From contig JAILNL010000215.1 in the NCBI GenBank assembly GCA_024691625.1, forward strand, positions 1-8,621: 8,621 bases of DNA, in the 5' to 3' direction. The translations under genes and the position numbers were made by a program. Position 1 is the stretch's first letter, and each line of letters opens with the position of its first letter. The notes under the pieces are model-generated. The model worked only from the letters and a program-made list of their open reading frames with translations. It was not told the origin of the DNA and did no database searches. The DNA comes from Schwartzia sp. (in: firmicutes). Its GTDB lineage: Bacteria > Bacillota > Negativicutes > Selenomonadales > Selenomonadaceae. Shown here in pieces: positions 1-8,621 of this stretch.

Positions 1-1185
<1,185 letters not shown>

Positions 1186-1202
1186 TTATTTCTTAAATAC
1201 AT

Positions 1203-1820
1203 TCAGCGGTCTTTTGCCATCCCCGGCATTAACAGATCAATATATCTACCCATGTGTGCAAGATCACTGATTTTCTTGGCACGGATAGTGTAATAGCTTC
1301 CGCAGTTGGAGCAGGAAAGGACAATATGATTCCCTTTGAGCTCTGCTGAAATATCATTGTGTCCGCAGGAGCAGGAAATACATCCGGTAGATGCCATCTC
1401 CTCAATTCGGTTCAATATCCCGAGAAGAACTCTCTGCTTCTCAATAAAATGCTTTCCGTCACTCGGATGAAGCGCCTCAAACTCGGCCTGATTAAAGGCG
1501 AGAAGCTCCTCTATCCTGCGGCGGCATCCTATATACCCTAATTCAAAATGATCTTTTCTGCAATAAATTTTTTCGAGCTGCAGCGAATGAAGTTTTTTCA
1601 GGAGGAATACAAATCTGTTCGTCTCTCCGCAGACGACACAGTCCATCTCTATGGATATACGGTTGCCGTCAAGGCGCTCAAGCACAGCCTGCTCATGGCC
1701 GCACGTATCACAGTACAAAACTGAGCGTCTTGCGTCGCTGAAATATGGTATCTCATGCACATGAATCTGCCCGCAGCGCTGACAATAAAAAGCTGCGCAG
1801 CACGCTTCCCGTATAAGCAT
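1203..1820 (-). CDS. Cysteine-rich multi-zinc-ribbon protein of unknown function
   Basis: This is a 205-residue protein that I do not recognise as a named family. It starts at ATG 1820 behind an AGGAGG site (1835-1830) with 9-base spacing and ends in TGA. It has 15 cysteines, largely in knuckle pairs: C13/C16 with C37/C40, C61/C64 possibly with C87 and C99, and C147/C150 (plus C152) with C170/C173. The pairs at both ends, each followed by Gly (QRCG, DTCG, SNCG), read as zinc ribbons; the middle set is less regular. A helix-rich stretch near residues 101-145 links the last two units. There is no signal peptide or membrane segment, so it is probably cytosolic. Strong terminators on both sides make it monocistronic, so the neighbours say little about its job. 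Binding of nucleic acid or protein is possible, but the sequence does not show it. I found no convincing promoter in the bases before it. Confidence 0.85.
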   Translation of the reverse strand: MLIREACCAAFYCQRCGQIHVHEIPYFSDARRSVLYCDTCGHEQAVLERLDGNRISIEMDCVVCGETNRFVFLLKKLHSLQLEKIYCRKDHFELGYIGCRRRIEELLAFNQAEFEALHPSDGKHFIEKQRVLLGILNRIEEMASTGCISCSCGHNDISAELKGNHIVLSCSNCGSYYTIRAKKISDLAHMGRYIDLLMPGMAKDR

Positions 1821-1926
1821 CGTATCGTCCCTCCTATCATTATTTCTGATTATGGTTCATCCGCATTTCTACTTATGATTATTCTATATTCAAAACGAAA
1901 ATCCTTCTTTTTGAAGACTTTTTTAT

Positions 1927-1963
1927 AAAAAAACGACCCGCCATATCAATAATGACGGGCCGT
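1927..1963 (-). terminator. Intrinsic terminator of the DUF1934-argS-rpoE-pyrG operon
   Basis: Just after the pyrG stop codon, minus-strand RNA forms a 12-base-pair stem between ACGGCCCGTCAT (1963-1952) and ATGGCGGGTCGT (1944-1933). Two of the pairs are G-U, and the loop has 7 bases (1951-1945). A run of T residues follows (1933-1927). It is a strong rho-independent terminator ending the operon and insulating the zinc-ribbon gene. Confidence 0.93.
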
Positions 1964-1977
1964 ACCATAGTATTCAC

Positions 1978-3950
<1,973 letters not shown>

Positions 3951-3957
3951 TCTCTCT

Positions 3958-3965
3958 CTTCCTTT
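3958..3965 (-). promoter_or_regulatory. Ribosome binding site that decides the rpoE start
   Basis: AAAGGAAG on the minus strand lies about 9 bases before ATG 3950. The upstream in-frame ATG at 3968 overlaps the approach to this site and has only AT-rich sequence before it, so the shorter 111-residue product is preferred. Confidence 0.65.
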
Positions 3966-3998
3966 CATTACAAATCTTAAATATGTGATGGAATAGGA

Positions 3999-5651
3999 TT
4001 ACATTTTTTCCGGTGCTGAAATGCCGAGGATACCAAGCGCATGACGGATAACCTGCTGAGCTTTTCCAACAAGAGCCAGTCTTGCGCCTGCAAGCTCCGG
4101 CTCAATTCCCATTATGCGGCATTTGCTGTAGAAGCTGTGGAACAGGGACGAGATATCGTACGCAAAACGTGCAATACGCTGCGGTGCGAGATCTGCAGCT
4201 GCCTTTTCCACTTCTTCCGGATATTCTTCGATTTTCTTTATAAGTGCCAGTTCCGTATCATCCGTAAGCAGCGAAAGCTCCGGAGTACCTGTCGAAAGGC
4301 CTGCGCCCTCCGCCTGACGGAAAATGCTTGCAATGCGCGCGTGCGCATACTGTATATAATAAACCGGATTCTCGTTTGACTGCTTCTTTGCGAGATCCAG
4401 ATCAAAATCAAGCTGACTGTCCAGTGAACGCATGCAGAAGAAATAACGTGCCGCATCCGTTCCGACCTCTTCGATAAGCTCCGCCAGCGTTACACTCTGC
4501 CCCGTACGTTTCGACATCTTGACGAGTTCGCCATCGCGGTACAGAGCGACCATCTGCAGAAGCAGAACCTTGAGCTGTTCAGGATCCTTGCCGAGAGCCT
4601 TCATTGCTGCCTTTACACGGCAGACGTAGCCGTGATGGTCCGCGCCCCAGATGTTTATAAGACGTCCAAATCCGCGCTCGTATTTATCGCGGTGGTATGC
4701 GATATCAGCCGCAAGATACGTCGGAACTCCATTATCACGGATTACGACGCGGTCCTTATCGTCCCCGTAATCCGTGGAACGCAGCCAGAGTGCGCCGTCC
4801 TTCTCGTAAATATTGCCGTTGGCTTTAAGCTCTTCAACAGCCTCGCGGACCTTTTCGGGATGCAGCGTGCGTTCACTGTACCACAGGTCAAAGGTTACAT
4901 TAAATGCTTCCAGATCCTCTCTCAGAGCCGCAAGCTTTTCTTTAAGAGCAACCTCCTTGAATACCTTCAGACGCTCTTCTTCGTCCATGGCGAGGTATTT
5001 ATCGCCGTCTTTTTTATTGATACGTTTTGCCGTATCAATAATATCAGCGCCGTGATAGCCGTTCTCCGGAAACTCGACTGTCTTTCCGAACTGCTCAAGA
5101 TAACGCGCATTTACAGATGCCGCAAGATTATCAATCTGGTTGCCTGCATCATTTATATAGTACTCACTTGAAACCGGATATCCTGCCGCGCGAAGAAGAT
5201 TTACAAGAGCGCTTCCTACTGCTGCTCCGCGTCCATGACCTACATGAAGAGGGCCCGTCGGGTTCGCGCTGACATATTCAACCTGTGTAGATGCGATATT
5301 CTTCTTTTGAAGGTTTCCATACTCCTCCCCTGCAGCTATAGCTTTTGCCAGACCGTCATAAATGACATTGGACTTCAGATAAAAATTGATGAAGCCCGGG
5401 CCTGCAATCTCCGCCTTATCAAGCTCCGCAAGCTGCAGGCGGTCAACGAGCTCCTGCGCTATCTGGCGCGGATTTTTATGAAACGCGCGTGCAGACTGCA
5501 TAGCAAAATTCGTTGCAAAATCGCCCATTTCTTTTTTCGGCGGAACCTCAAGCACGATGTCCGGAAGCTGTGCCTCAGGAAAAACACCGTCTTCGATTCC
5601 CTGCTTTGCGGCAGCCGCGATTGCTGCCGACAGAATATCCTTGATCTCCAA
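3999..5651 (-). CDS. argS: Arginyl-tRNA synthetase, class I (TTG start)
   Basis: This 550-residue enzyme charges tRNA-Arg with arginine using ATP, in the cytoplasm. In order it shows an N-terminal additional domain (about 1-105, with GDFATNFAM and GPGFINFYL), the catalytic Rossmann fold with the signature HVGH at 136-139 in SANPTGPLHVGHGRG, the KMSK motif (KMSKRTG) at about 378-384, and the anticodon-binding DALR domain containing NENPVYYIQYAHAR and ending GISAPEKM. Length and motifs match bacterial ArgRS. The reading frame stays open to a TTG at 5678, but that codon has no ribosome site. The TTG at 5651 has a perfect AGGAGG (5664-5659) at 7-base spacing and gives the usual N-terminus, so I start there; this removes the apparent overlap and leaves 23 bases after the DUF1934 stop. 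It is the second gene of the operon, next to DUF1934 as ywiB is to argS in B. subtilis. No T-box leader was seen. Confidence 0.98.
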   Translation of the reverse strand: MEIKDILSAAIAAAAKQGIEDGVFPEAQLPDIVLEVPPKKEMGDFATNFAMQSARAFHKNPRQIAQELVDRLQLAELDKAEIAGPGFINFYLKSNVIYDGLAKAIAAGEEYGNLQKKNIASTQVEYVSANPTGPLHVGHGRGAAVGSALVNLLRAAGYPVSSEYYINDAGNQIDNLAASVNARYLEQFGKTVEFPENGYHGADIIDTAKRINKKDGDKYLAMDEEERLKVFKEVALKEKLAALREDLEAFNVTFDLWYSERTLHPEKVREAVEELKANGNIYEKDGALWLRSTDYGDDKDRVVIRDNGVPTYLAADIAYHRDKYERGFGRLINIWGADHHGYVCRVKAAMKALGKDPEQLKVLLLQMVALYRDGELVKMSKRTGQSVTLAELIEEVGTDAARYFFCMRSLDSQLDFDLDLAKKQSNENPVYYIQYAHARIASIFRQAEGAGLSTGTPELSLLTDDTELALIKKIEEYPEEVEKAAADLAPQRIARFAYDISSLFHSFYSKCRIMGIEPELAGARLALVGKAQQVIRHALGILGISAPEKM

Positions 5652-5658
5652 AGAACTT

Positions 5659-5664
5659 CCTCCT
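5659..5664 (-). promoter_or_regulatory. Ribosome binding site that decides the argS TTG start
   Basis: A consensus AGGAGG on the minus strand sits 7 bases before the TTG at 5651. The alternative TTG at 5678 would place this site inside the coding region and has nothing comparable upstream. Confidence 0.8.
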
Positions 5665-5674
5665 AAACTATCCT

Positions 5675-6118
5675 TCAATTCAAACGGTCAGCTTCGCCGG
5701 CCGCCATGCTTACTTCAATATGCAGCAGATTATGACTCTGTGGCTGTCCGTTTATGGACACGTCATATCCGATATCAACCCGGCCTGTAGCCGTCCCGTA
5801 CTCAATAGCAAGCATATCGGTCATAATGACCATTTCAAGATCCCCGTACGGAGTGCGATACTGGCTGATGCTCTTTTCACTGAGCGCAAAATGCTGTTCC
5901 ATCTCAACTCCGCCATGACGTAAAAGCGTCATGGAATCCGGCGCTATCTTCAAAATCGTAGCCGTCTTTCCGACTTCCTCCATGGAAGTATCATCATACA
6001 GAACATAATGCTTGCCGCTCTTATAATAATGACGGCCTTCCGTTACCATCTCGATGGAGCTTTTTTCGCCCATGAGATCCTTCTGCTCGCCGCGTACTCG
6101 GACAATAACACGCTCCAA
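5675..6118 (-). CDS. DUF1934 (YwiB-like) beta-barrel protein, TTG start
   Basis: This 147-residue protein matches the DUF1934/YwiB family in length, in its strand-rich make-up and in its position just upstream of argS. Family landmarks are the start ERVIVRVRGEQ, the central KHYVLYDD, the pattern of a methionine or hydrophobic residue near RHGGVEMEQHF, the segment YRTPYGDLEM and the closing DIGYDVSINGQPQSHNLLHIEV. The fold is expected to be a calycin-like barrel; the function is not established. The start is a TTG: the in-frame codon two before it is a TAA stop (TAA AGC TTG), and a GAGGG ribosome site lies 6 bases upstream, so no ATG start further upstream is possible. It is the first gene of the operon with argS, rpoE and pyrG, about 50 bases from the predicted transcription start. 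No signal peptide is visible, so it is probably cytosolic. Confidence 0.88.
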   Translation of the reverse strand: MERVIVRVRGEQKDLMGEKSSIEMVTEGRHYYKSGKHYVLYDDTSMEEVGKTATILKIAPDSMTLLRHGGVEMEQHFALSEKSISQYRTPYGDLEMVIMTDMLAIEYGTATGRVDIGYDVSINGQPQSHNLLHIEVSMAAGEADRLN

Positions 6119-6175
6119 GCTTTACCCTCACTTTCATAAAACAAAGAGGCTATCCTCAAAAAAACAATCTTTATT

Positions 6176-6204
6176 ATTATATCTCAAGGCGTCTTTTACG
6201 TCTA
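6176..6204 (-). promoter_or_regulatory. Sigma-A-type promoter of the DUF1934-argS-rpoE-pyrG operon
   Basis: A perfect -10 box TATAAT (6181-6176) lies 17 bases after a -35 box TAGACG (6204-6199, four of six consensus bases) on the minus strand. Predicted transcription starts near 6169, leaving a leader of about 50 bases. That leader holds a run of T and a small 4-base-pair hairpin (6157-6146). The preceding gene's terminator lies immediately upstream, so this promoter is needed to express the operon. Confidence 0.75.
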
Positions 6205-6223
6205 TGAAAATTTGCTTTTTTAC

Positions 6224-6259
6224 AAAAAAAAGAGCAGAATCCAAAGATGATTCTGCCCT
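6224..6259 (-). terminator. Intrinsic terminator after cheX
   Basis: Just past the cheX stop codon, minus-strand RNA forms an 11-base-pair stem between AGGGCAGAATC (6259-6249) and GATTCTGCTCT (6241-6231), with one G-U pair and a 7-base loop. A run of at least seven T residues follows (6230-6224). This is a strong rho-independent terminator closing the response regulator-cheX unit. Confidence 0.93.
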
Positions 6260-6269
6260 GCGTTTTCAT

Positions 6270-6728
6270 TTATTGCACTGCGATATTCAATTCCATATTT
6301 TCTCCGCCCAAATCCATAACAACGACGAGATACTGCTCTCCGCTAATTTTAATCTGGAAATCCTGACCGACAGTCAAGCTCGGAGTCGAAATATCGACCT
6401 CATAGCCCATAGCTGTGAGGTTGGTTGCTGCATTTGCTGTCAGCATGTTGGATAACTCCGAAAGAGCACTCTGTGCCATGTCGTCCAAAGTCTCAACCGG
6501 CATTCCCATCATCATCTTTGAAGCGATAAATTTCGCGGACTGCTCAGTCATGTTATAGACAACATTGCCGCGAAGACCTTTCGTAAAACCGACGATAAGA
6601 GATACGCCGAGACTTGCGCATGTCTGATTCTTTACGCTCATACTGACACGTTTCGGAACATCAAACCCCATCTGCGGCATGACACTAACGAGGGCATCAA
6701 TAAATGGATTAACGAGTTTTGCATCCAT
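6270..6728 (-). CDS. cheX: CheX-type chemotaxis phosphatase
   Basis: This 152-residue protein is the size of stand-alone CheX. CheX, with CheC and FliY, removes phosphate from CheY-P-like receiver domains in the cytoplasm. It starts MDAKLVNPFIDALVSVM, as many CheX proteins do. The active-site helix reads DDMAQSALSELSNMLTANA, with the catalytic pair Glu91 and Asn94 in the E-x-x-N pattern, so activity is expected. The later DISTPSLTVG matches the strand after the active-site helix. The frame is open to a TTG at 6755, inside the upstream gene, but ATG 6728 behind GGAGGGGG (6745-6738) is the natural start and gives a typical N-terminus. It begins 4 bases after the stop of the response regulator gene, so the two are surely co-transcribed and probably translationally coupled. 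No CheA or flagellar gene is in the window, so its partner is unknown; the adjacent receiver domain is the obvious candidate. Confidence 0.92.
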   Translation of the reverse strand: MDAKLVNPFIDALVSVMPQMGFDVPKRVSMSVKNQTCASLGVSLIVGFTKGLRGNVVYNMTEQSAKFIASKMMMGMPVETLDDMAQSALSELSNMLTANAATNLTAMGYEVDISTPSLTVGQDFQIKISGEQYLVVVMDLGGENMELNIAVQ

Positions 6729-6732
6729 CAGT

Positions 6733-7593
6733 TCATTCCCCCTCCGCGAAACCAATATTCATGTAGATATTACCGACACGGGTCTCCGCCGTAATAACAA
6801 ACGAAGCCATCTTGAAATTAGCAATACGTATATTGCTTCCCGCAATGGTTCCGGGCGGCGAAATTCTCATCTCACTGTCATGCAGATCGTTGACAGTAGA
6901 TGCTCCGCGTCCGACTATGATATTTGCCGCCTCTTCGACAGCATCGCTCGCTTCCTCTTCCGTGAGTGCCGAATCGCTTTCCTTCCCCAAAAGCAGGCAC
7001 GCGAACTTGCGCATTGTATCATGGTCCATATATACGATTGCGCGTCCCATCGGAGTTCCCGTAAGACCGATGATGACAGCAATACCGTCTACATCCAGAT
7101 AGTTTCCTCCGGCGAGCTTTGACGTAACCTCGCTGTGTACTCCCACAAGGCTGAACAGGCTCTTTTGGAGAACCTTCACAAAAGCATCGACATAAAGCTC
7201 CTTGAGCTCGCCGATCTTATCCGAAATATCCTGACACAGGAATGTCAGTGCATCTATAAGTTCATTAGGGTTGACCGGCTTCTGCAGGAATGAGCTGATA
7301 CCGGCGGAACGCCCCTGAGCGATAAGGCTTGCGTCCTTCATCGCGCTTATCATCAAAATACGTGCCTGAGGATCAATCTCTTTGATACGGCGCGTACATT
7401 CGATACCGTCCGCATCAGGAAGATTCATATCCATTGTCACTACATCCGGTTGGAAGCTCTGGTATTTCTCAACAGCCTCCGCGGAGCTGCATGCAATTTC
7501 GCACTCCCCGAAATTGGTCTTAGATAAAATATTCTGCAGGATTGAACAACTCACCCGCGAGTCGTCCACGATTAAGACTTTAAGGCGTTCCAT
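6733..7593 (-). CDS. Response regulator: receiver domain fused to a CheX-like phosphatase domain
   Basis: This 286-residue protein has two domains. The N-terminal receiver (about 4-122) carries the acidic pair Asp10/Asp11 in LIVDDS, phospho-acceptor Asp55 in VTMDMNLPD, Ser83 in MISAM and Lys105 in LQKPVN, so it should be phosphorylatable. The C-terminal half (about 123-286) is CheX-like: it has the helix ASDAVEEAANIIVGRG, with the E-x-x-N pair Glu221 and Asn224, followed by MRISPPGTIAGS. There is no DNA-binding domain, so output is probably phosphoryl-group control rather than transcription. Whether the phosphatase acts on its own receiver or on a separate CheY is not shown. I start at ATG 7593, giving MERLKVLIVDDS; the GTG three codons earlier (7602) is possible but its ribosome site is poorer. 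Its stop lies 4 bases before cheX, and cheX's ribosome site lies inside its last codons. Confidence 0.92.
   Translation of the reverse strand: MERLKVLIVDDSRVSCSILQNILSKTNFGECEIACSSAEAVEKYQSFQPDVVTMDMNLPDADGIECTRRIKEIDPQARILMISAMKDASLIAQGRSAGISSFLQKPVNPNELIDALTFLCQDISDKIGELKELYVDAFVKVLQKSLFSLVGVHSEVTSKLAGGNYLDVDGIAVIIGLTGTPMGRAIVYMDHDTMRKFACLLLGKESDSALTEEEASDAVEEAANIIVGRGASTVNDLHDSEMRISPPGTIAGSNIRIANFKMASFVITAETRVGNIYMNIGFAEGE
6738..6745 (-). promoter_or_regulatory. Ribosome binding site of cheX inside the end of the response regulator gene
   Basis: GGAGGGGG on the minus strand lies about 9 bases before ATG 6728 and within the last codons of the upstream gene. It decides the cheX start over the TTG at 6755 and suggests translational coupling of the two genes. 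Confidence 0.7.
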
Positions 7594-7648
7594 TCTTTTC
7601 ACCCATTTCTTTTAGCATAGAAAATTTTATTCTGAACCTCTAGCTCTT

Positions 7649-7678
7649 ATCATATCATATTTATATACAGATTTTCAT
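7649..7678 (-). promoter_or_regulatory. Weak promoter candidate for the response regulator-cheX unit
   Basis: The best candidate is a -10 box TATGAT (7654-7649, five of six) with ATGAAA (7678-7673, four of six) 18 bases upstream, on the minus strand. A second overlapping TATGAT lies at 7659-7654. The region is very AT-rich, so chance matches are likely. Confidence 0.35.
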
Positions 7679-7684
7679 ACTCTG

Positions 7685-7700
7685 CATAAAATATTTTATG
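7685..7700. repeat. 16-bp perfect palindrome, possible operator
   Basis: CATAAAATATTTTATG reads identically on both strands. It lies just upstream of the weak promoter candidate for the response regulator unit and between that gene and the FAD dehydrogenase-like gene. Two shorter palindromes lie beside it: TCTATATATAGA (7708-7719) and GAATTAATTC (7718-7727). No T-run follows on either strand, so it does not look like a terminator. A dimeric regulator site is possible, but AT-rich DNA makes palindromes by chance fairly easily. Confidence 0.4.
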
Positions 7701-7775
7701 TCCCGAATCTATATATAGAATTAATTCGTTATTTATGCCAAAATCCCTGCATGTAAATGAAAATTTTTTAAAAAT

Positions 7776-8621
7776 TTATTTATCATCCATACGCGACAGA
7801 ATAGTACGTGCCACATAAACACCGCTTGCGCCCGCCTGTGAAAGCCCTCGGGTAACGCCGGCTCCGTCTCCTGCCGCAAAAATATTCTTCAGCGACATCT
7901 CCAGTTCGTCTGTCAAAGAAATACGTGCGCTGTAGAATTTGACCTCTACACCGTACAGCAGCGTATCATCATTCGTCATGCCCGGAGCAATATTATCGAG
8001 TACCTGAATCATCTCCATGATATTGTCGAGATGGCGCTTCGGCAGTACCAGCGAAAGGTCTCCCGGCGTAGCTGCCAGCGTCGGACGGGTAAAGCTCTTC
8101 GCAAGACGCTTCGCGTCGCTGCGGCGTCCCTTGAAGAGGTCACCGTAGCGCTGCACAAGAGCACCGCCTCCGAGCATGTTTGAAAAAGATGCTATGCGCT
8201 TGCCGTATTTATACGGTTCGTTGAATGGCTCCGTAAAATGGTTGCTTACGAGCAGCGCAAAGTTCGTATTATTGCTCTGCAGCTTCGGATCGCTGTAGGA
8301 ATGTCCATTGACCGTGATGACACCGTCCGTATTTTCCGTAACGACGTGGCCGTGCGGATTCATGCAGAATGTACGCACCAAATCTCCATAGCGCTTTGTG
8401 CGGTAAACCAGCTTAGCCTCATATACCTCATCCGTAATATGGCTGAATACCGCATCAGGAACCTCAACACGGACTCCGACATCAACCTGATTGTTAAGGA
8501 GCTTTACACCAAGGCGCTTGCACTCATCGCTGAACCATTCGGCACCGGCACGTCCCGGTGTAACAATAAGATACTCTGCCGATACTGTCTCCCCATCTTC
8601 AAGAACAACCCTGTTATCACC
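7776..8621 (-). CDS. FAD-dependent dehydrogenase-like protein (COG2509 type), C-terminal part
   Basis: The frame is open from the right edge to a TAA at 7776, giving 281 visible residues; the true start lies outside the window. The fragment resembles the uncharacterised FAD-dependent dehydrogenase family related to BFD/HI0933-type flavoproteins. Evidence is the segment EYLIVTPGRAGAEWF, the conserved FCMNPHGHVV (visible residues 84-93) followed by NGHSYSD, and the C-terminal FAD-contacting motif NIFAAGDGAGVTRGLSQAG near visible 246-264, where the Gly-Asp-Gly segment binds the flavin ribityl or pyrophosphate part. The usual N-terminal GxGxxG dinucleotide fold would be upstream, outside the window. 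Substrate is unknown; some relatives are tied to redox or tRNA-modification enzymes, but nothing here fixes a role. No intrinsic terminator is clear after the stop. The response regulator is 182 bases downstream on the same strand, so readthrough cannot be excluded. Confidence 0.85.
   Translation of the reverse strand, partial: GDNRVVLEDGETVSAEYLIVTPGRAGAEWFSDECKRLGVKLLNNQVDVGVRVEVPDAVFSHITDEVYEAKLVYRTKRYGDLVRTFCMNPHGHVVTENTDGVITVNGHSYSDPKLQSNNTNFALLVSNHFTEPFNEPYKYGKRIASFSNMLGGGALVQRYGDLFKGRRSDAKRLAKSFTRPTLAATPGDLSLVLPKRHLDNIMEMIQVLDNIAPGMTNDDTLLYGVEVKFYSARISLTDELEMSLKNIFAAGDGAGVTRGLSQAGASGVYVARTILSRMDDK

Noticed and set aside
1840..1926. A promoter for the zinc-ribbon gene, for example TTGAAT with a downstream TAGAAA.
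   Set aside because: Both boxes match only four of six consensus bases with 16-base spacing in AT-rich DNA, which is too weak to list.
4041..5666. Plus-strand open frames opposite argS, up to 179 codons.
   Set aside because: They are antisense shadows of a complete arginyl-tRNA synthetase, with no domain match or start signals of their own.
7594..7602. GTG at 7602 as the response regulator start.
   Set aside because: It adds only three residues before the family-typical start and has a weaker ribosome site than ATG 7593. It is not excluded, just less likely.
7761..7777. AAATTTTTTAAAAATTT as a terminator of the FAD dehydrogenase-like gene.
   Set aside because: The stem is only A-T pairs, overlaps the stop codon and has no T-run after it on the transcribed strand.

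Overview
The window looks like core chromosome of an anaerobic, probably motile, low-to-mid GC Bacillota. Pyruvate:ferredoxin oxidoreductase points to anaerobic metabolism, the DUF1934-argS-rpoE(delta)-pyrG order is a Bacillota arrangement, and CheX phosphatases suggest a chemotaxis-type system. Negativicutes (Selenomonas-like) is my best guess, but it is inference from gene content only. All nine genes are on the minus strand, so the physical order below runs right to left in the direction of transcription.

Right end, 8621 to 7776: the C-terminal part of a FAD-dependent dehydrogenase-like protein (COG2509 type), cut by the window edge. A 182-base AT-rich gap follows, with a 16-bp perfect palindrome and a weak promoter candidate. 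Next is a two-gene signalling unit (7593 to 6270): a response regulator whose receiver domain is fused to a CheX-like phosphatase domain, then a stand-alone CheX. It ends in a strong intrinsic terminator.

Middle, 6204 to 1927: a well-formed sigma-A promoter drives a four-gene housekeeping operon: DUF1934 protein (TTG start), arginyl-tRNA synthetase (argS, TTG start), RNA polymerase delta subunit (rpoE) and CTP synthase (pyrG). Gaps are 23, 48 and 32 bases, and the operon closes with a strong intrinsic terminator. The delta subunit is unusual: it keeps the folded N-terminal domain but has a short Ser-rich, basic tail in place of the acidic one.

Left end: a monocistronic gene (1820 to 1203) for a cysteine-rich, multi-zinc-ribbon protein of unknown function, bounded by terminators on both sides. 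Its own terminator abuts the promoter of a pyruvate:ferredoxin oxidoreductase gene, whose first 318 codons (954 to 1) are in the window. That gene has a near-consensus sigma-A promoter and a roughly 90-base leader carrying a GC-rich hairpin.

I saw no tRNA, rRNA, CRISPR array, insertion sequence or phage gene, and no gene-free stretch over 300 bases. I did not find a clearly novel multi-gene system. The best candidates for a second look are the receiver-CheX fusion paired with a second CheX, the tail-altered delta subunit, and the orphan multi-zinc-ribbon protein.
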